From PHAA01 sp964457945 (GTDB lineage Bacteria > Bacillota > Syntrophomonadia > Syntrophomonadales > Syntrophomonadaceae), in contig CAYWFX010000004.1 of assembly GCA_964457945.1 (NCBI GenBank), positions 62,001-126,000 on the forward strand: a DNA stretch of 64,000 bases, written 5' to 3'. The notes under the pieces were generated by a model. The model was not told the DNA's origin. It worked only from the letters and a program-made list of their open reading frames with translations, and ran no database searches. This document shows positions 8,226-17,076 of this stretch, piece by piece; positions within the stretch are counted from its first letter, which is position 1, and the number at the start of each line of letters is the position of its first letter. The position numbers and the translations under genes were made by a program.

Positions 8226-9200
8226 ATGCACGAATACATAATAAATGCCTGCTTGGCAGCAGGAGTAGCAATATTAGTCTCCCTGGCCATGGGGCCTTTT
8301 ATGATTCCTTTTCTTAATCGTCTCAAGGTGGGGCAGAGCATACGAGCAGAGGGGCCGCAGAGGCATTATGCCAAAGCAGGTACCCCCACCATGGGTGGAA
8401 TTATCATTATTACTGCTATTATGGTAGCCAGTTTTTTATTCGCTGGTAATAGTAAAGAGGTACTAAGCGCGGTTTTAGTAATGTTAGCTTTTGGGGGTAT
8501 TGGCTTCTGGGATGATTACATAAAAGTGGTACTCAAGCGGTCCCTCGGTCTAAGGGCGCGGGAAAAGCTGGTTTTGCAACTGTTGATTAGTATGATTTTT
8601 GGCCTGCTTCTGGTTTATTATCTGGGGAGGGGTACGGAAATCATTATTCCTTTTTCAGGCACGGTAATAGACTTGGGCTATTTATATTTCCCGTTTGTGG
8701 TAGTGGTATTATTGTCGACAGCTAACGGGGCTAATTTAACCGACGGGCTGGATGGTCTGGCATCAGGAGTTACCTTTTTTGTTGCTATTGCTCTAGGAGT
8801 GATTTGTATCATGACTAGCCATGGTAATTTACTAATATTCAGTGGGGCTTTGGCTGGAGCCTGTTTGGGATTTTTGGCTTTCAACCGTTATCCCGCCCGG
8901 GTTTTTATGGGTGATACTGGTTCGATGGCAATAGGAGGGGCCGTTGCCGCTCTGGCTGCAATCAGCAGGTCTGAAATCGCACTGGTCATAATAGGCGGGG
9001 TATATGTAATTGAGACTCTGAGTGTTATTCTCCAAGTAATTTCTTTCCAGACTACCCGAAAAAGAATTTTTTTGATGGCTCCATTGCATCATCATTTTGA
9101 ATTAAGGGGTTGGAAGGAAAGCAAAGTGGTTAAACGCTTCTGCTTATTGTCCCTGGGTTTTGTCATCCTAGGTTTATTGGGGATGAAAAATATAGGATAG
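8226..9200 (+). CDS. mraY: Phospho-MurNAc-pentapeptide transferase MraY
   Basis: A 324-residue polytopic membrane enzyme with about ten hydrophobic helices. Diagnostic motifs are GTPTMGG near residue 53, the Mg-binding NLTDGLDGLA near 175, FMGDTGSMA near 230, and the APLHHHFEL motif near 290. It transfers phospho-MurNAc-pentapeptide to undecaprenyl phosphate to form lipid I at the inner face of the membrane. A GGAGG site precedes the ATG. It lies between murF and murD as in most dcw clusters. Confidence 0.97.
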   Translation: MHEYIINACLAAGVAILVSLAMGPFMIPFLNRLKVGQSIRAEGPQRHYAKAGTPTMGGIIIITAIMVASFLFAGNSKEVLSAVLVMLAFGGIGFWDDYIKVVLKRSLGLRAREKLVLQLLISMIFGLLLVYYLGRGTEIIIPFSGTVIDLGYLYFPFVVVVLLSTANGANLTDGLDGLASGVTFFVAIALGVICIMTSHGNLLIFSGALAGACLGFLAFNRYPARVFMGDTGSMAIGGAVAALAAISRSEIALVIIGGVYVIETLSVILQVISFQTTRKRIFLMAPLHHHFELRGWKESKVVKRFCLLSLGFVILGLLGMKNIG

Positions 9201-9213
9201 GTGGTATACAATA

Positions 9214-10581
9214 ATGTGTTTTTCAGGCAAGAGAATCCTGGTGGTTGGTTTAGCCAGGAGCGGCATGGCTGCGATTGATGCTTTGCATAAAAGAGGTGCC
9301 ATTTTAACTGCTTATGATGCTAAAGCCAGCGAACAACTAGAGACTGAGATTAAAAAGTTGAAAGATATGGGCGTTGCTGTTTATATGGGGGTGAACCCGC
9401 CTCTGTCAGGGGAAAGTCTTGATATGTTAGTAGTCAGCCCGGGTGTACCTTTGGGGATTGCTCTTATCCAAGAAGCTTATACTCTTGGAATACCGGTTAT
9501 CGGCGAACTGGAACTAGCTTACCGGATAAAGTCAGAGCAGGTTGAAATGTTTGCCATTACTGGAACCAACGGTAAAACAACTACCACTGCTTTGTTGCAG
9601 GATATAATGGAAAGAGATGGCAGGAAGTCAGCAGCTGGTGGAAATATCGGAGTGGCCTTATGCAGCCTGGTAGATGAGATGGATAGTGGGGTTATCATTG
9701 CGGAAGTATCCAGTTTTCAATTGGAAACGGCGGTGACATTCCGACCCCATATTTGCGGCATTCTGAACATTACCCCCGACCATATTGATCGCCATAAAAA
9801 CATCGAAGAGTATACACGTATTAAATCTAAGCTATTTGGCCAGCAAGAAGCAGGTGATTTTCTTATTCTTAATTATGAAGATGAAAGGGTGCGCGGGTAC
9901 AACTGTCTGGCGAAATCACAGCTAATCTATTATTCAACGGAACAGATACTTCCGGAAGGAGTATTTGTAGAAAACAATTTCATTTTCATAGCCAGGGATG
10001 GTAAAAAAGACCCGATAGCTTCCTTGGATAATACCCTCCTGCGTGGCAAACACAACCTGGAAAATATTCTGTGTGCAGTTGCCATGGCCTGGGTAGCCGG
10101 GGTTAACGGGGAAGTGATTGAAGAATCTCTGAATACCTTTAAAGCGGTAAGACACAGGCTGGAAGAGGTTGCCCTACACCGAGGAGTTCTTTATGTTAAC
10201 GATTCTAAAGGTACTAATCCTGATTCTACCATAAAGGCATTGGAAGCTTTTGAGCAACCGATTGTATTGATAGCGGGAGGTAGAGCCAAGGGTGGAAGTT
10301 ATGATGAAGTAGCCCGGCTTATGGCAGCTAGGATAAAAGGTCTGGTGCTGCTGGGAGAAGCTAAAGATCTGCTAAAAAGTGCAGTAATGGATTACGGCTT
10401 TAAGAATATATATGAGGTAGATGATTTTCCATCAGCTGTATATAAGGCCAGCCAGATGGCTGATCCTGGAGACGTGGTATTATTGTCTCCAGCCTGCGCT
10501 AGTTGGGATATGTTCCCCAGTTATGAACATCGCGGCGACTTATTCTGTGAGCTGGTGGGTAAGATAATCGCGAGGGATTAA
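9214..10581 (+). CDS. murD: UDP-MurNAc-L-alanine:D-glutamate ligase MurD
   Basis: The 455-residue ligase begins with a Rossmann-like domain (ILVVGLARSGMAA). The ATP loop is AITGTNGKTTTTALL near residue 113, the next motif is LNITPDHIDRH near 186, and the C-terminal domain carries NDSKGTNPDSTIKAL and LSPACASWDMF. It adds D-glutamate to UDP-MurNAc-L-alanine. It starts with ATG 13 bp after mraY, with AGGTGG upstream. Length and motif order are normal for the family. Confidence 0.97.
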   Translation: MCFSGKRILVVGLARSGMAAIDALHKRGAILTAYDAKASEQLETEIKKLKDMGVAVYMGVNPPLSGESLDMLVVSPGVPLGIALIQEAYTLGIPVIGELELAYRIKSEQVEMFAITGTNGKTTTTALLQDIMERDGRKSAAGGNIGVALCSLVDEMDSGVIIAEVSSFQLETAVTFRPHICGILNITPDHIDRHKNIEEYTRIKSKLFGQQEAGDFLILNYEDERVRGYNCLAKSQLIYYSTEQILPEGVFVENNFIFIARDGKKDPIASLDNTLLRGKHNLENILCAVAMAWVAGVNGEVIEESLNTFKAVRHRLEEVALHRGVLYVNDSKGTNPDSTIKALEAFEQPIVLIAGGRAKGGSYDEVARLMAARIKGLVLLGEAKDLLKSAVMDYGFKNIYEVDDFPSAVYKASQMADPGDVVLLSPACASWDMFPSYEHRGDLFCELVGKIIARD

Positions 10582-10645
10582 GGGGAAATAGAACCGGACG
10601 ACTTAATCAAGTACGTCTAATTATCGGGCGAAAGGGGGGGGAGGA

Positions 10646-11743
10646 TTGAGGCTGAAGAAGGGACCACCTGACTTCATATTATTTATTACTACTCTCACGC
10701 TGGTAGGAATTGGCTTGGTTATGGTTTTTAGTTCCAGCGCTGTTACTGCCAATGTTAACTATGGTGACGCTTATTATTTCTTTAAAAAGCAGCTTATGTG
10801 GGCCTTTATCAGTTTGGTTGCCATGATTGTGGTGATGAAGCTGAACTTCTTACGGCTAAAAGAATTCGCCAACCCCCTCATGGTTATTGCGGTGTTATGC
10901 TTAATCCTGGTAATTCCTTTGGGGATAGCGGTAAAAGGCGCTGTCCGTTCGTTTGCACTAGGACCGATTCGTTTTTCGCCTTCGGATTTTGCCAAGTTGG
11001 CGATGGTTATGTTTATGGCCCGGAGTCTGGACATTAAACTGGACAAGATTTCTTCATTTAGCAAGGGCGTGCTGCCATATCTGGCTATGCTGGCCTTAAT
11101 CTGCGGATTGATTATGAAGCAGCCTGATCTGGGAACATCATTTACCATTGCCGGAACGGTTTTTTGTATGCTGCTGGTAGCTGGTGCCAGGTGGACGCAC
11201 CTGGGTGCGATTGCCCTGTCTGGTTTGGCTGCGGTAGGGGTAGCCATTGCGATTGCTCCGTATCGTATGGAGAGGGTGACTGCTTTTTTAAATCCCTGGA
11301 AATATGCGAGTGATGAAGGATTTCAGACCATTCAGTCGCTCTATGCTTTAGGGTCAGGGGGACTATTTGGTATGGGTCTGGGTAGAAGCCGGCAGAAGTT
11401 CTTCTACCTGCCTGAACAACATACGGATTTTATCTTTGCAATACTGGGTGAAGAACTAGGTTTTATTGGTGCCTGTCTGGTTGTAAGCCTTTTTTTGCTT
11501 TTTGCATGGCGAGGGTTTAAAATTGCTATTAATGCCCCGGATAATTTCTCGCGGATTATGGCGGCCGGAATTACCATTATGGTGACTTTCCAGGCGGCTA
11601 TTAATATAGGGGTGGTTTCCGGAGCTTTGCCGGTGACTGGTATAACCTTACCCTTTATAAGCTATGGCGGTTCATCGTTGCTTTTCTCTATGGCTGGAGT
11701 GGGTTTGCTGTTAAATATTTCGCGATATAGTTCGCAGAGCTGA
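10646..11743 (+). CDS. ftsW: SEDS glycosyltransferase FtsW/SpoVE
   Basis: This 365-residue protein has about ten membrane helices and the SEDS motifs: an early VFSSSAV, then KQPDLGTSFT, the loop EQHTDFIFAILGEELG, and the C-terminal PVTGITLPFISYGGSS. It polymerises lipid II together with the class B PBP encoded upstream. The TTG start follows a run of eight G that forms its ribosome site (10634-10641). FtsW and SpoVE cannot be told apart here, because no second paralogue is visible. Confidence 0.94.
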   Translation: MRLKKGPPDFILFITTLTLVGIGLVMVFSSSAVTANVNYGDAYYFFKKQLMWAFISLVAMIVVMKLNFLRLKEFANPLMVIAVLCLILVIPLGIAVKGAVRSFALGPIRFSPSDFAKLAMVMFMARSLDIKLDKISSFSKGVLPYLAMLALICGLIMKQPDLGTSFTIAGTVFCMLLVAGARWTHLGAIALSGLAAVGVAIAIAPYRMERVTAFLNPWKYASDEGFQTIQSLYALGSGGLFGMGLGRSRQKFFYLPEQHTDFIFAILGEELGFIGACLVVSLFLLFAWRGFKIAINAPDNFSRIMAAGITIMVTFQAAINIGVVSGALPVTGITLPFISYGGSSLLFSMAGVGLLLNISRYSSQS

Positions 11744-11754
11744 GGTGACGTGCT

Positions 11755-12846
11755 ATGAAAATCATACTTTCTGGGGGGGGAACGGGTGGTCACATATATC
11801 CTGCCCTGGCGATTGCCAGCGAGATTAAACGTAGAGATCCAGCAGTAGAGTTATTATACGTGGGAACAGAGAGGGGTCTGGAGAGCAAAATAGTTCCCCC
11901 CAGTGGGATTCCCTTTAAAACCATTGATATCAGCGGCATCGACCGCTCTTCTATGTTAAAGGCTAGTAAGGCTCTAATCAAATTTCCTTTTAGTTTTTTT
12001 CAAGCGCGTGACATTATTAAGGATTTCAAACCGGATATAATAGTAGGAACAGGAGGATATGTATCCTATCCTATCGTATTAGCCGGTACTTTTATGGATG
12101 TAAGAACGCTTATTCACGAACAAAATGCTATTCCCGGACTGGCCAACCGTAATCTGGCCCGGAGGGTGGATTGTGTATTGCTGACATTTGAAGAAGCTCG
12201 CAAGTATTTAGATGCTAAATGTATTAAGCTTACAGGCCTGCCGGTGCGGCAGGAAATTCTAACAATAGACCGTAAAAAGGCCAAAGCTGGAGCTGAGGGA
12301 AATAAGTTTAAACTGCTGGCCTTCGGCGGCAGCCTAGGGGCGGCGAGTATTAACCAGGCCATGCTGCAATTGGTGGAACGTTATAGAAATGAGGAGATGG
12401 GGATAATATGGATTGCTGGTCAGGCTGGGTATGATGATATAAAAGAAGCTTTGGAAAAGAAAGTTGATACCAAATCTTTGCAATGTACTATAAAAATTTT
12501 GCCATACATGTACAATATTGAAGAGGCTCTAGCAGTTGCCGATTTGGCTGTATGTCGGGCTGGAGCCAGCACAGTATGTGAATTGGAAGTGCTAGGCTTG
12601 CCTGCCATATTTGTGCCCTACCCTTACGCAGCGGAAAATCATCAGGAGAAAAATGCTCGAGCTTTAGTTGACAAAAAAGCCGCTCTGATGATTATTGATG
12701 AATTCCTGGATGGGGATACTTTATATAAAAAAATAGAAGAATTGCGAAATGAGAAACAGAAATTACCGGAAATGGGACAGAATATGATTAAGGAAGCTAG
12801 ACCAAATGCGTTAAGAGATATTGTTGATGAAATTCTTGCGGTTTAG
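11755..12846 (+). CDS. murG: Lipid II synthase MurG
   Basis: This 363-residue GT-B glycosyltransferase adds GlcNAc to lipid I. It shows the N-terminal glycine loop SGGGTGGHIYPALAIA, the IHEQNAIPGLANR acceptor segment, the second G loop LAFGGSLGAASIN, and the donor-site segment AGASTVCELEVLGLP with YPYAAENHQ. It is membrane-associated through a hydrophobic and basic patch. The G loop is encoded partly by a run of eight G at 11773-11780. It starts 11 bp after ftsW. Confidence 0.97.
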   Translation: MKIILSGGGTGGHIYPALAIASEIKRRDPAVELLYVGTERGLESKIVPPSGIPFKTIDISGIDRSSMLKASKALIKFPFSFFQARDIIKDFKPDIIVGTGGYVSYPIVLAGTFMDVRTLIHEQNAIPGLANRNLARRVDCVLLTFEEARKYLDAKCIKLTGLPVRQEILTIDRKKAKAGAEGNKFKLLAFGGSLGAASINQAMLQLVERYRNEEMGIIWIAGQAGYDDIKEALEKKVDTKSLQCTIKILPYMYNIEEALAVADLAVCRAGASTVCELEVLGLPAIFVPYPYAAENHQEKNARALVDKKAALMIIDEFLDGDTLYKKIEELRNEKQKLPEMGQNMIKEARPNALRDIVDEILAV

Positions 12847-12854
12847 AAATTCGG

Positions 12855-12922
12855 TGTGACAGGGGGACGGTTCTTTGACACAGAGCCGCATATCTGAGTC
12901 AAAGAACCGTCCCCCTGTCACA
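12855..12922 (+). repeat. Perfect 25-bp inverted repeat, REP/RAYT-like palindrome
   Basis: Arms 12855-12879 and 12898-12922 are exact reverse complements around an 18-nt loop. The arm contains the core GACAGGGGGACGGTTCTTTG. I recall this palindrome type as dispersed in many Firmicute genomes and associated with REP-type (RAYT) transposases. No transposase lies nearby, so this would be a non-autonomous copy. It sits between murG and murC and could also act as a transcript-end hairpin, though no T tract follows. Confidence 0.75.
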
Positions 12923-13033
12923 TATTTTACATGATTAATAGGACATGCTTCTATACGTAATGTAACCACTTTTGTTAGTTTTGCATACTATACAATGTGG
13001 TAAGGACTTAAAAGTAGCAAAGGAGATGATGAA

Positions 13034-14422
13034 ATGACCACGACGTCAGCGCAATGGGTTCATATGGTCGGAATTGCAGGAGCGGGGATGAGCGGAATTG
13101 CCAGGGTACTTCGTGAAAAGGGTGTCAGGGTCAGTGGTTCCGACCTGCAGATTAATGGCGTTACTAGCAACCTTGAAGAAATAGGTGTGCAGGTATATAA
13201 AGGTCATTCATCTTCTAACCTCAAGGAAGGGGTTGATTTACTGGTTATTTCCTCGGCAATTCCAACGGATAATGTTGAGGTGCAGGCAGCTAGAGCTCAG
13301 AATATCCCCGTGTTAAAAAGAGGCCAGATGCTAGCTGCTATGGTAAACGCTCATCAGGGTTTAGCAGTAGCTGGTGCACATGGAAAAACAACAACTACGT
13401 CCATGTTATACACAATTCTAGCAGGATGTGGGTTGGACCCTACCCTGATCGTGGGGGGGGAGATTCAAGGGACTCAACTTAATGCCAGGTTAGGTAAAAA
13501 CGAGTATTTCGTAGTCGAAGCAGATGAAAGCGACGCGTCCTTTTTAGAACTCAGACCTTATGTAGCTATAGTGACCAACATTGAAAATGACCACCTCGAT
13601 TTTTACAAGTCTCTGGAGCGGATTCAAGATGCTTTTTGTCAATTCCTCAACCAGGTTGCCCCCGACGGTTTCGTGCTCCTTTATGGGGGAGATAAGTCTA
13701 TCCAAACTATAAAGGGCGATTTATCAAGCAGGATTGTGTTTTATGGGGAAGACAGCAGCTTTGATTATTACCTGGAAAATTGGAAGCCCTGCGGAATGGG
13801 TTCTACGTTTGATGTTTATCATCAGCAAGAGTATCTGGGGCGAATTGAATTGTCCATTCCTGGCAAGCACAATGCGTTGAATGCGCTGGCTGCTATGGCT
13901 GTAGCTATAGAGTTGGGGCAGGATTTCAATCATCTGAAAAATGCTCTAAAAGGCTTTCCGGGTGCTAAAAGGCGCTTTCAAGTAATGGCTGATATTGCTG
14001 GAATGACTATTGTAGATGATTATGCACATCATCCTACTGAAATTAGGGCCACGATTGAAGCAACCAAGCAATTTCACCAGGGACGCTTGATGGTAGTTTT
14101 TCAGCCTCATCGTTATTCGCGAACCAGCCTATTGGCGGAAGAGTTTGGTGAATCCTTCGTCCAGGCTGATCTGGTAATAATTACGGATATTTACTCTGCC
14201 GGAGAAAAGCCTCTGGTCGGTGTGAGTGGCGAATTAGTATACAAAGCAGCTTGCGATGCAGGTGCTAATGTTTTATATATTCCTACGGTAGATAGAATTG
14301 AAGATTATCTCCTTACAGAGTTGCGAGAGAATGATCTGCTGATAACTATGGGGGCTGGAGATATATGGAAATTAGGAGTTAGTTTGGCTGAAAGACTTTC
14401 CGCATCTAACCCAACGGCTTAA
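13034..14422 (+). CDS. murC: UDP-MurNAc:L-alanine ligase MurC
   Basis: The 462-residue enzyme attaches L-alanine to UDP-MurNAc. Visible motifs are VGIAGAGMSGIARVL at the N-terminal Rossmann fold, the ATP loop AGAHGKTTTTSML near residue 112, EADESDASFLEL near 160, NIENDHLDFY, and DDYAHHPTEI in the C-terminal domain. The ATG has AAAGGAGATG upstream. A gap of about 190 bp with a REP-like palindrome separates it from murG. The usual next gene, murB, is absent and murA follows directly. Confidence 0.97.
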   Translation: MTTTSAQWVHMVGIAGAGMSGIARVLREKGVRVSGSDLQINGVTSNLEEIGVQVYKGHSSSNLKEGVDLLVISSAIPTDNVEVQAARAQNIPVLKRGQMLAAMVNAHQGLAVAGAHGKTTTTSMLYTILAGCGLDPTLIVGGEIQGTQLNARLGKNEYFVVEADESDASFLELRPYVAIVTNIENDHLDFYKSLERIQDAFCQFLNQVAPDGFVLLYGGDKSIQTIKGDLSSRIVFYGEDSSFDYYLENWKPCGMGSTFDVYHQQEYLGRIELSIPGKHNALNALAAMAVAIELGQDFNHLKNALKGFPGAKRRFQVMADIAGMTIVDDYAHHPTEIRATIEATKQFHQGRLMVVFQPHRYSRTSLLAEEFGESFVQADLVIITDIYSAGEKPLVGVSGELVYKAACDAGANVLYIPTVDRIEDYLLTELRENDLLITMGAGDIWKLGVSLAERLSASNPTA

Positions 14423-14441
14423 TCCTAGCGGAGGTGTTATA

Positions 14442-15698
14442 TTGGATAAATTACTGGTAAGGGGAGGCGCAGCACTTAAAGGGCATGTAGAAATAAGCGG
14501 CTCTAAGAATGCTATTCTTCCCATCATGGCTGCCAGTTTAATGTGTTCGGGAGAAGTAATATTGAGTGGTGTTCCTGATCTGGAGGACATCAATGTTATG
14601 TCCGAAGCTCTTACTATACTTGGAGCAGTTGTAAAACGCGAAGGGGATATACTGATAATTGACGGAAGCTTAGTTAATAACTGTGAGCTTCCAGAATGTG
14701 TATCCCGGCGGATGAGAGCTTCTAATTTAGTGATGGGAGCATTACTGGGCCGCTTCAAGCAAGCCCGGGTGGCTTACCCTGGGGGGTGTGCTATCGGGTC
14801 CAGGCCTATGGATCTTCACATTAAAGGCTTTAAAAGCATGGGTTATGAAATAACGGAAGAACATGGTTCAATGGCCGGGAGGGCAGTAGCTATTGCTGGA
14901 AAAGAAACCATGCTGGATGTTCCCAGCGTGGGGGCTACTGAGAATATTATGATGGCTGCATCTATGACCCCCGGTACTACTATCATTCGGAATGCGGCTC
15001 GGGAACCTGAAATCGTAGATCTGCAAAATTTTTTAAACCGGATGGGAGCGCGAATTAAAGGTGCTGGCTTGGACGCCATTCGTATAGAAGGTGTGGATAG
15101 GCTAGGGAGAGTGGAGCATACTGTAATTCCTGATCGCATAGAAGCTGGTACATTTATGGTGGCGGCTGCCATCACTAGGGGCGATATTTGGATAGAGAAT
15201 GTAGTCACAGAACATTTACAACCAGTTATAGCCAAACTTAGTGAGATCGGGGTTGAAGTTTTACCATGGGGTGGTGGAATCAGAGTGGTGGGCAATCAAT
15301 ATTACCATCCTACTGATGTTAAGACTATGCCATATCCGGGTTTCCCCACGGATATGCAGGCTCAAATGATGACCCTGCTTTCTACTGTGGACGGAACCAG
15401 CGTTGTGGTTGAGACTATCTTTGAGAACCGTTACATGCATGTCCCCGAACTTCGCCGCATGGGAGCGGATATTAAGGTAGAGGGCAGGGTAGCAATTATA
15501 AAGGGTAACCAGCGGTGGGAAGGAGCCTGCGTGGAAGCCAGCGATTTAAGAGCCGGTGCAGCGCTAATCCTAGCTGGCCTGTATGCCAATGGAGAAACGC
15601 AAATTTTCCAATTAGAGCATATAGATAGGGGCTATGAAAAAATCCATGAAAAGCTGAAGAATATTGGGGCGGACATAGAAAGAATGTCGGTGTCTTAG
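14442..15698 (+). CDS. murA: UDP-GlcNAc 1-carboxyvinyltransferase MurA
   Basis: A 418-residue enolpyruvyl transferase catalysing the first committed step of peptidoglycan synthesis. It has the N-terminal SGSKNAILPIMAASL, the PEP-binding and fosfomycin-target cysteine in PGGCAIGSRP (Cys116), and FPTDMQAQMM plus NRYMHVPEL in the second domain. The start is TTG with GGAGGTG 5 bp before it. The stop codon is inside the loop of the terminator hairpin, so the 3' coding end doubles as terminator stem. It is the last gene of the mraZ-murA block. Confidence 0.97.
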   Translation: MDKLLVRGGAALKGHVEISGSKNAILPIMAASLMCSGEVILSGVPDLEDINVMSEALTILGAVVKREGDILIIDGSLVNNCELPECVSRRMRASNLVMGALLGRFKQARVAYPGGCAIGSRPMDLHIKGFKSMGYEITEEHGSMAGRAVAIAGKETMLDVPSVGATENIMMAASMTPGTTIIRNAAREPEIVDLQNFLNRMGARIKGAGLDAIRIEGVDRLGRVEHTVIPDRIEAGTFMVAAAITRGDIWIENVVTEHLQPVIAKLSEIGVEVLPWGGGIRVVGNQYYHPTDVKTMPYPGFPTDMQAQMMTLLSTVDGTSVVVETIFENRYMHVPELRRMGADIKVEGRVAIIKGNQRWEGACVEASDLRAGAALILAGLYANGETQIFQLEHIDRGYEKIHEKLKNIGADIERMSVS

Positions 15699-15717
15699 GA
15701 CATCGACATTCTTTTTT
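15682..15717 (+). terminator. Terminator overlapping the 3' end of murA
   Basis: A 13-bp stem (15682-15694 with 15699-15711, one G-U) has a TTAG loop containing the murA stop and is followed by six T at 15712-15717. It closes the mraZ-murA unit and implies that the ftsQ/ftsA region has its own promoter. Confidence 0.9.
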
Positions 15718-15746
15718 GTATGCTTCATTATATTTAAATAATCTGC

Positions 15747-15752
15747 TATAAT
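15747..15752 (+). promoter_or_regulatory. -10 box of the duplicated ftsQ promoter (first copy)
   Basis: A perfect TATAAT in the context CTGCTATAATTTGCAC, identical to the one at 17028-17033. It lies 36 bp after the murA terminator, so it probably drives the DUF881/sbp/ftsQ/ftsA unit. No consensus -35 is seen. Confidence 0.5.
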
Positions 15753-15759
15753 TTGCACT

Positions 15760-15928
15760 ATGATTTCAGCTGTAAATGTATTGAGAAGAAAGCTTGTGAG
15801 CTGGAAAATATGTGGTTATAGTTAGGTAATTCAAATCGAAACCAATTTGTAAAAGCAACGCAAGGATATACTTGAATATGTTGATATGGTTTTAAAGGCG
15901 AGACAGTCGTAAAAAAAACTAGATATAG
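15760..15928 (+). pseudogene. Relic of a duplicated ftsQ (internal deletion)
   Basis: The first 60 or so bases match the start of the intact ftsQ at 17041-17103, including the TATAAT upstream and the phrases GCTGTAAATG and AAAGCTTGTGAG. From about 15824 the sequence instead matches the 3' end of ftsQ (17713-17817: GGTAATTCA.ATCGAA, CTTGAATAT, TTTAAAGGCGAG). About 610 bp between are missing. The reading frame stops at 15823 after 21 codons, the GAGGGG ribosome site is degraded to GAGAAG, and further indels are present. It cannot make FtsQ. The normal AGAAGGTGAT site before the following DUF881 gene is retained. Confidence 0.9.
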
Positions 15929-15939
15929 AAGGTGATTTA

Positions 15940-16662
15940 ATGCAAAATACCGGTGGAAAAATAACCATTATGGCCGTCTGTCTGATTGTAGGTATTATGC
16001 TCTCAATTCAGTTTAAAGCCTCAGAGAATTATGGTACGAACTTGAGGGGAGCAAGGGTTGATGAATTGGCTGTTAAGAATAGTACCTTAACCCAGGAAAA
16101 GGAAGCGCTTTCTAAAGAAGTTATTTCTTTGCGAGAGAAAATGACCAATATAAGCAGTGAGAGCCAATTGAATGCCGATTTACAGGAAGAATTAAGGAAA
16201 TCCAACATGGCCGCGGGTCTGATTCCAGTACAGGGTCCGGGGATCATAGTTACCCTAAATGACAGCTTGCGTAGTGTGCAACCTGGGGATGACCCGAATG
16301 CCCTGCTGGTACTGGATATCGATATTTTAAAGATAGTTAACGAGATGAGAGCTTCTGGGGCGGAGGCAATATGCGTCAACAACGAGCGTATTACCGCCAT
16401 GTCAGAAATCAGGCTTGCAGGAGGCACAATTCTAGTTAACTGGAATAAAATTGCGCCGCCATTCGTCATTAAAGCCATAGGAAACCCCCAGCTATTGGAA
16501 AGCGGCTTATCTATTAGAGGTGGACAGCTGGAAGATTTAAAATCTTTCGGTTTGCAGACTCAGTTGGTAAGAAATGATAAGATTGACATACCAGCATTTA
16601 CTGGAGCTTTGAAGTTCCAGTACACTTCCCCGACCCAATCCAATAAAAAGGCGGGATTATAA
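15940..16662 (+). CDS. DUF881 membrane protein, first copy
   Basis: This 240-residue bitopic protein of the YlxW/YlxX (DUF881) family has one membrane helix at about 8-24 (ITIMAVCLIVGIMLSI), a coiled coil at about 40-75, and the globular DUF881 domain (GPGIIVTLND, VNEMRASGAEAICVNNERI). The family is linked to division clusters of Gram-positives, but its biochemical role is not established. It is closely similar over its length to the copy at 17829. A segment usually containing His-Asp-Asp before the domain core reads LVLDIDIL here, against LVHDDDIL in the other copy. Confidence 0.88.
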   Translation: MQNTGGKITIMAVCLIVGIMLSIQFKASENYGTNLRGARVDELAVKNSTLTQEKEALSKEVISLREKMTNISSESQLNADLQEELRKSNMAAGLIPVQGPGIIVTLNDSLRSVQPGDDPNALLVLDIDILKIVNEMRASGAEAICVNNERITAMSEIRLAGGTILVNWNKIAPPFVIKAIGNPQLLESGLSIRGGQLEDLKSFGLQTQLVRNDKIDIPAFTGALKFQYTSPTQSNKKAGL

Positions 16663-16664
16663 TA

Positions 16665-17000
16665 ATGTGGATGCTAACTCTATTATGTTTAATAATTGGT
16701 TTAATTATTGGGTTTCAGCTGCCTATTTTACTGCCAGTGGCTATGGTTAAGTACGTGTCCATAGGGGTCTTAGCCGCCCTGGATTCCGTCTTAGGCGGTA
16801 TCCGCGCCTATATGGAAGATTCCTTTGACAATACCATATTTATCAGTGGTTTTATTGTGAATAGCTTACTAGCGGCTGGATTTGCTTATTTGGGGGACAG
16901 GCTGGGTCTGGAACTATACCTGGCGGCAGTTGTCGTATTTGGAGTAAGGTTATTCCAAAACTTAGGGATAATACGCCGATATTTATTGAAAAAATACTGA
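16665..17000 (+). CDS. Small membrane protein Sbp family (DUF1290), first copy
   Basis: The 111-residue protein has three hydrophobic stretches: residues 3-28, a central GFIVNSLLAAGFAYLG, and LYLAAVVVFGVRLF. The family signature GVLAALDSVLGGIRA is present. The family includes Bacillus Sbp from the ylxW-ylxX-sbp cluster between divIB and ftsA; its function is unknown. By eye it differs from the second copy at 18547 in only six residues, all but two in the first 31. It starts 2 bp after the preceding gene. Confidence 0.88.
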   Translation: MWMLTLLCLIIGLIIGFQLPILLPVAMVKYVSIGVLAALDSVLGGIRAYMEDSFDNTIFISGFIVNSLLAAGFAYLGDRLGLELYLAAVVVFGVRLFQNLGIIRRYLLKKY

Positions 17001-17027
17001 TAATAACCTTATTTTTTAATAATCTGC

Positions 17028-17033
17028 TATAAT
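17028..17033 (+). promoter_or_regulatory. -10 box upstream of intact ftsQ
   Basis: TATAAT in the same context as at 15747. It sits 7 bp before the ATG at 17041, so transcription would start at about that ATG. This favours the downstream GTG at 17077 as the ftsQ start. No good -35 is visible. Confidence 0.5.
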
Positions 17034-17076
17034 TTGCACTATGATCTCAGCTGTAAATGGATTGAGGGGAAAGCTT

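Noticed and set aside
14372..15295. Long - strand frames opposite murA (128 and 150 codons)
   Set aside because: They are shadows of the strongly conserved murA/murC coding strand, with no ribosome sites or motifs.
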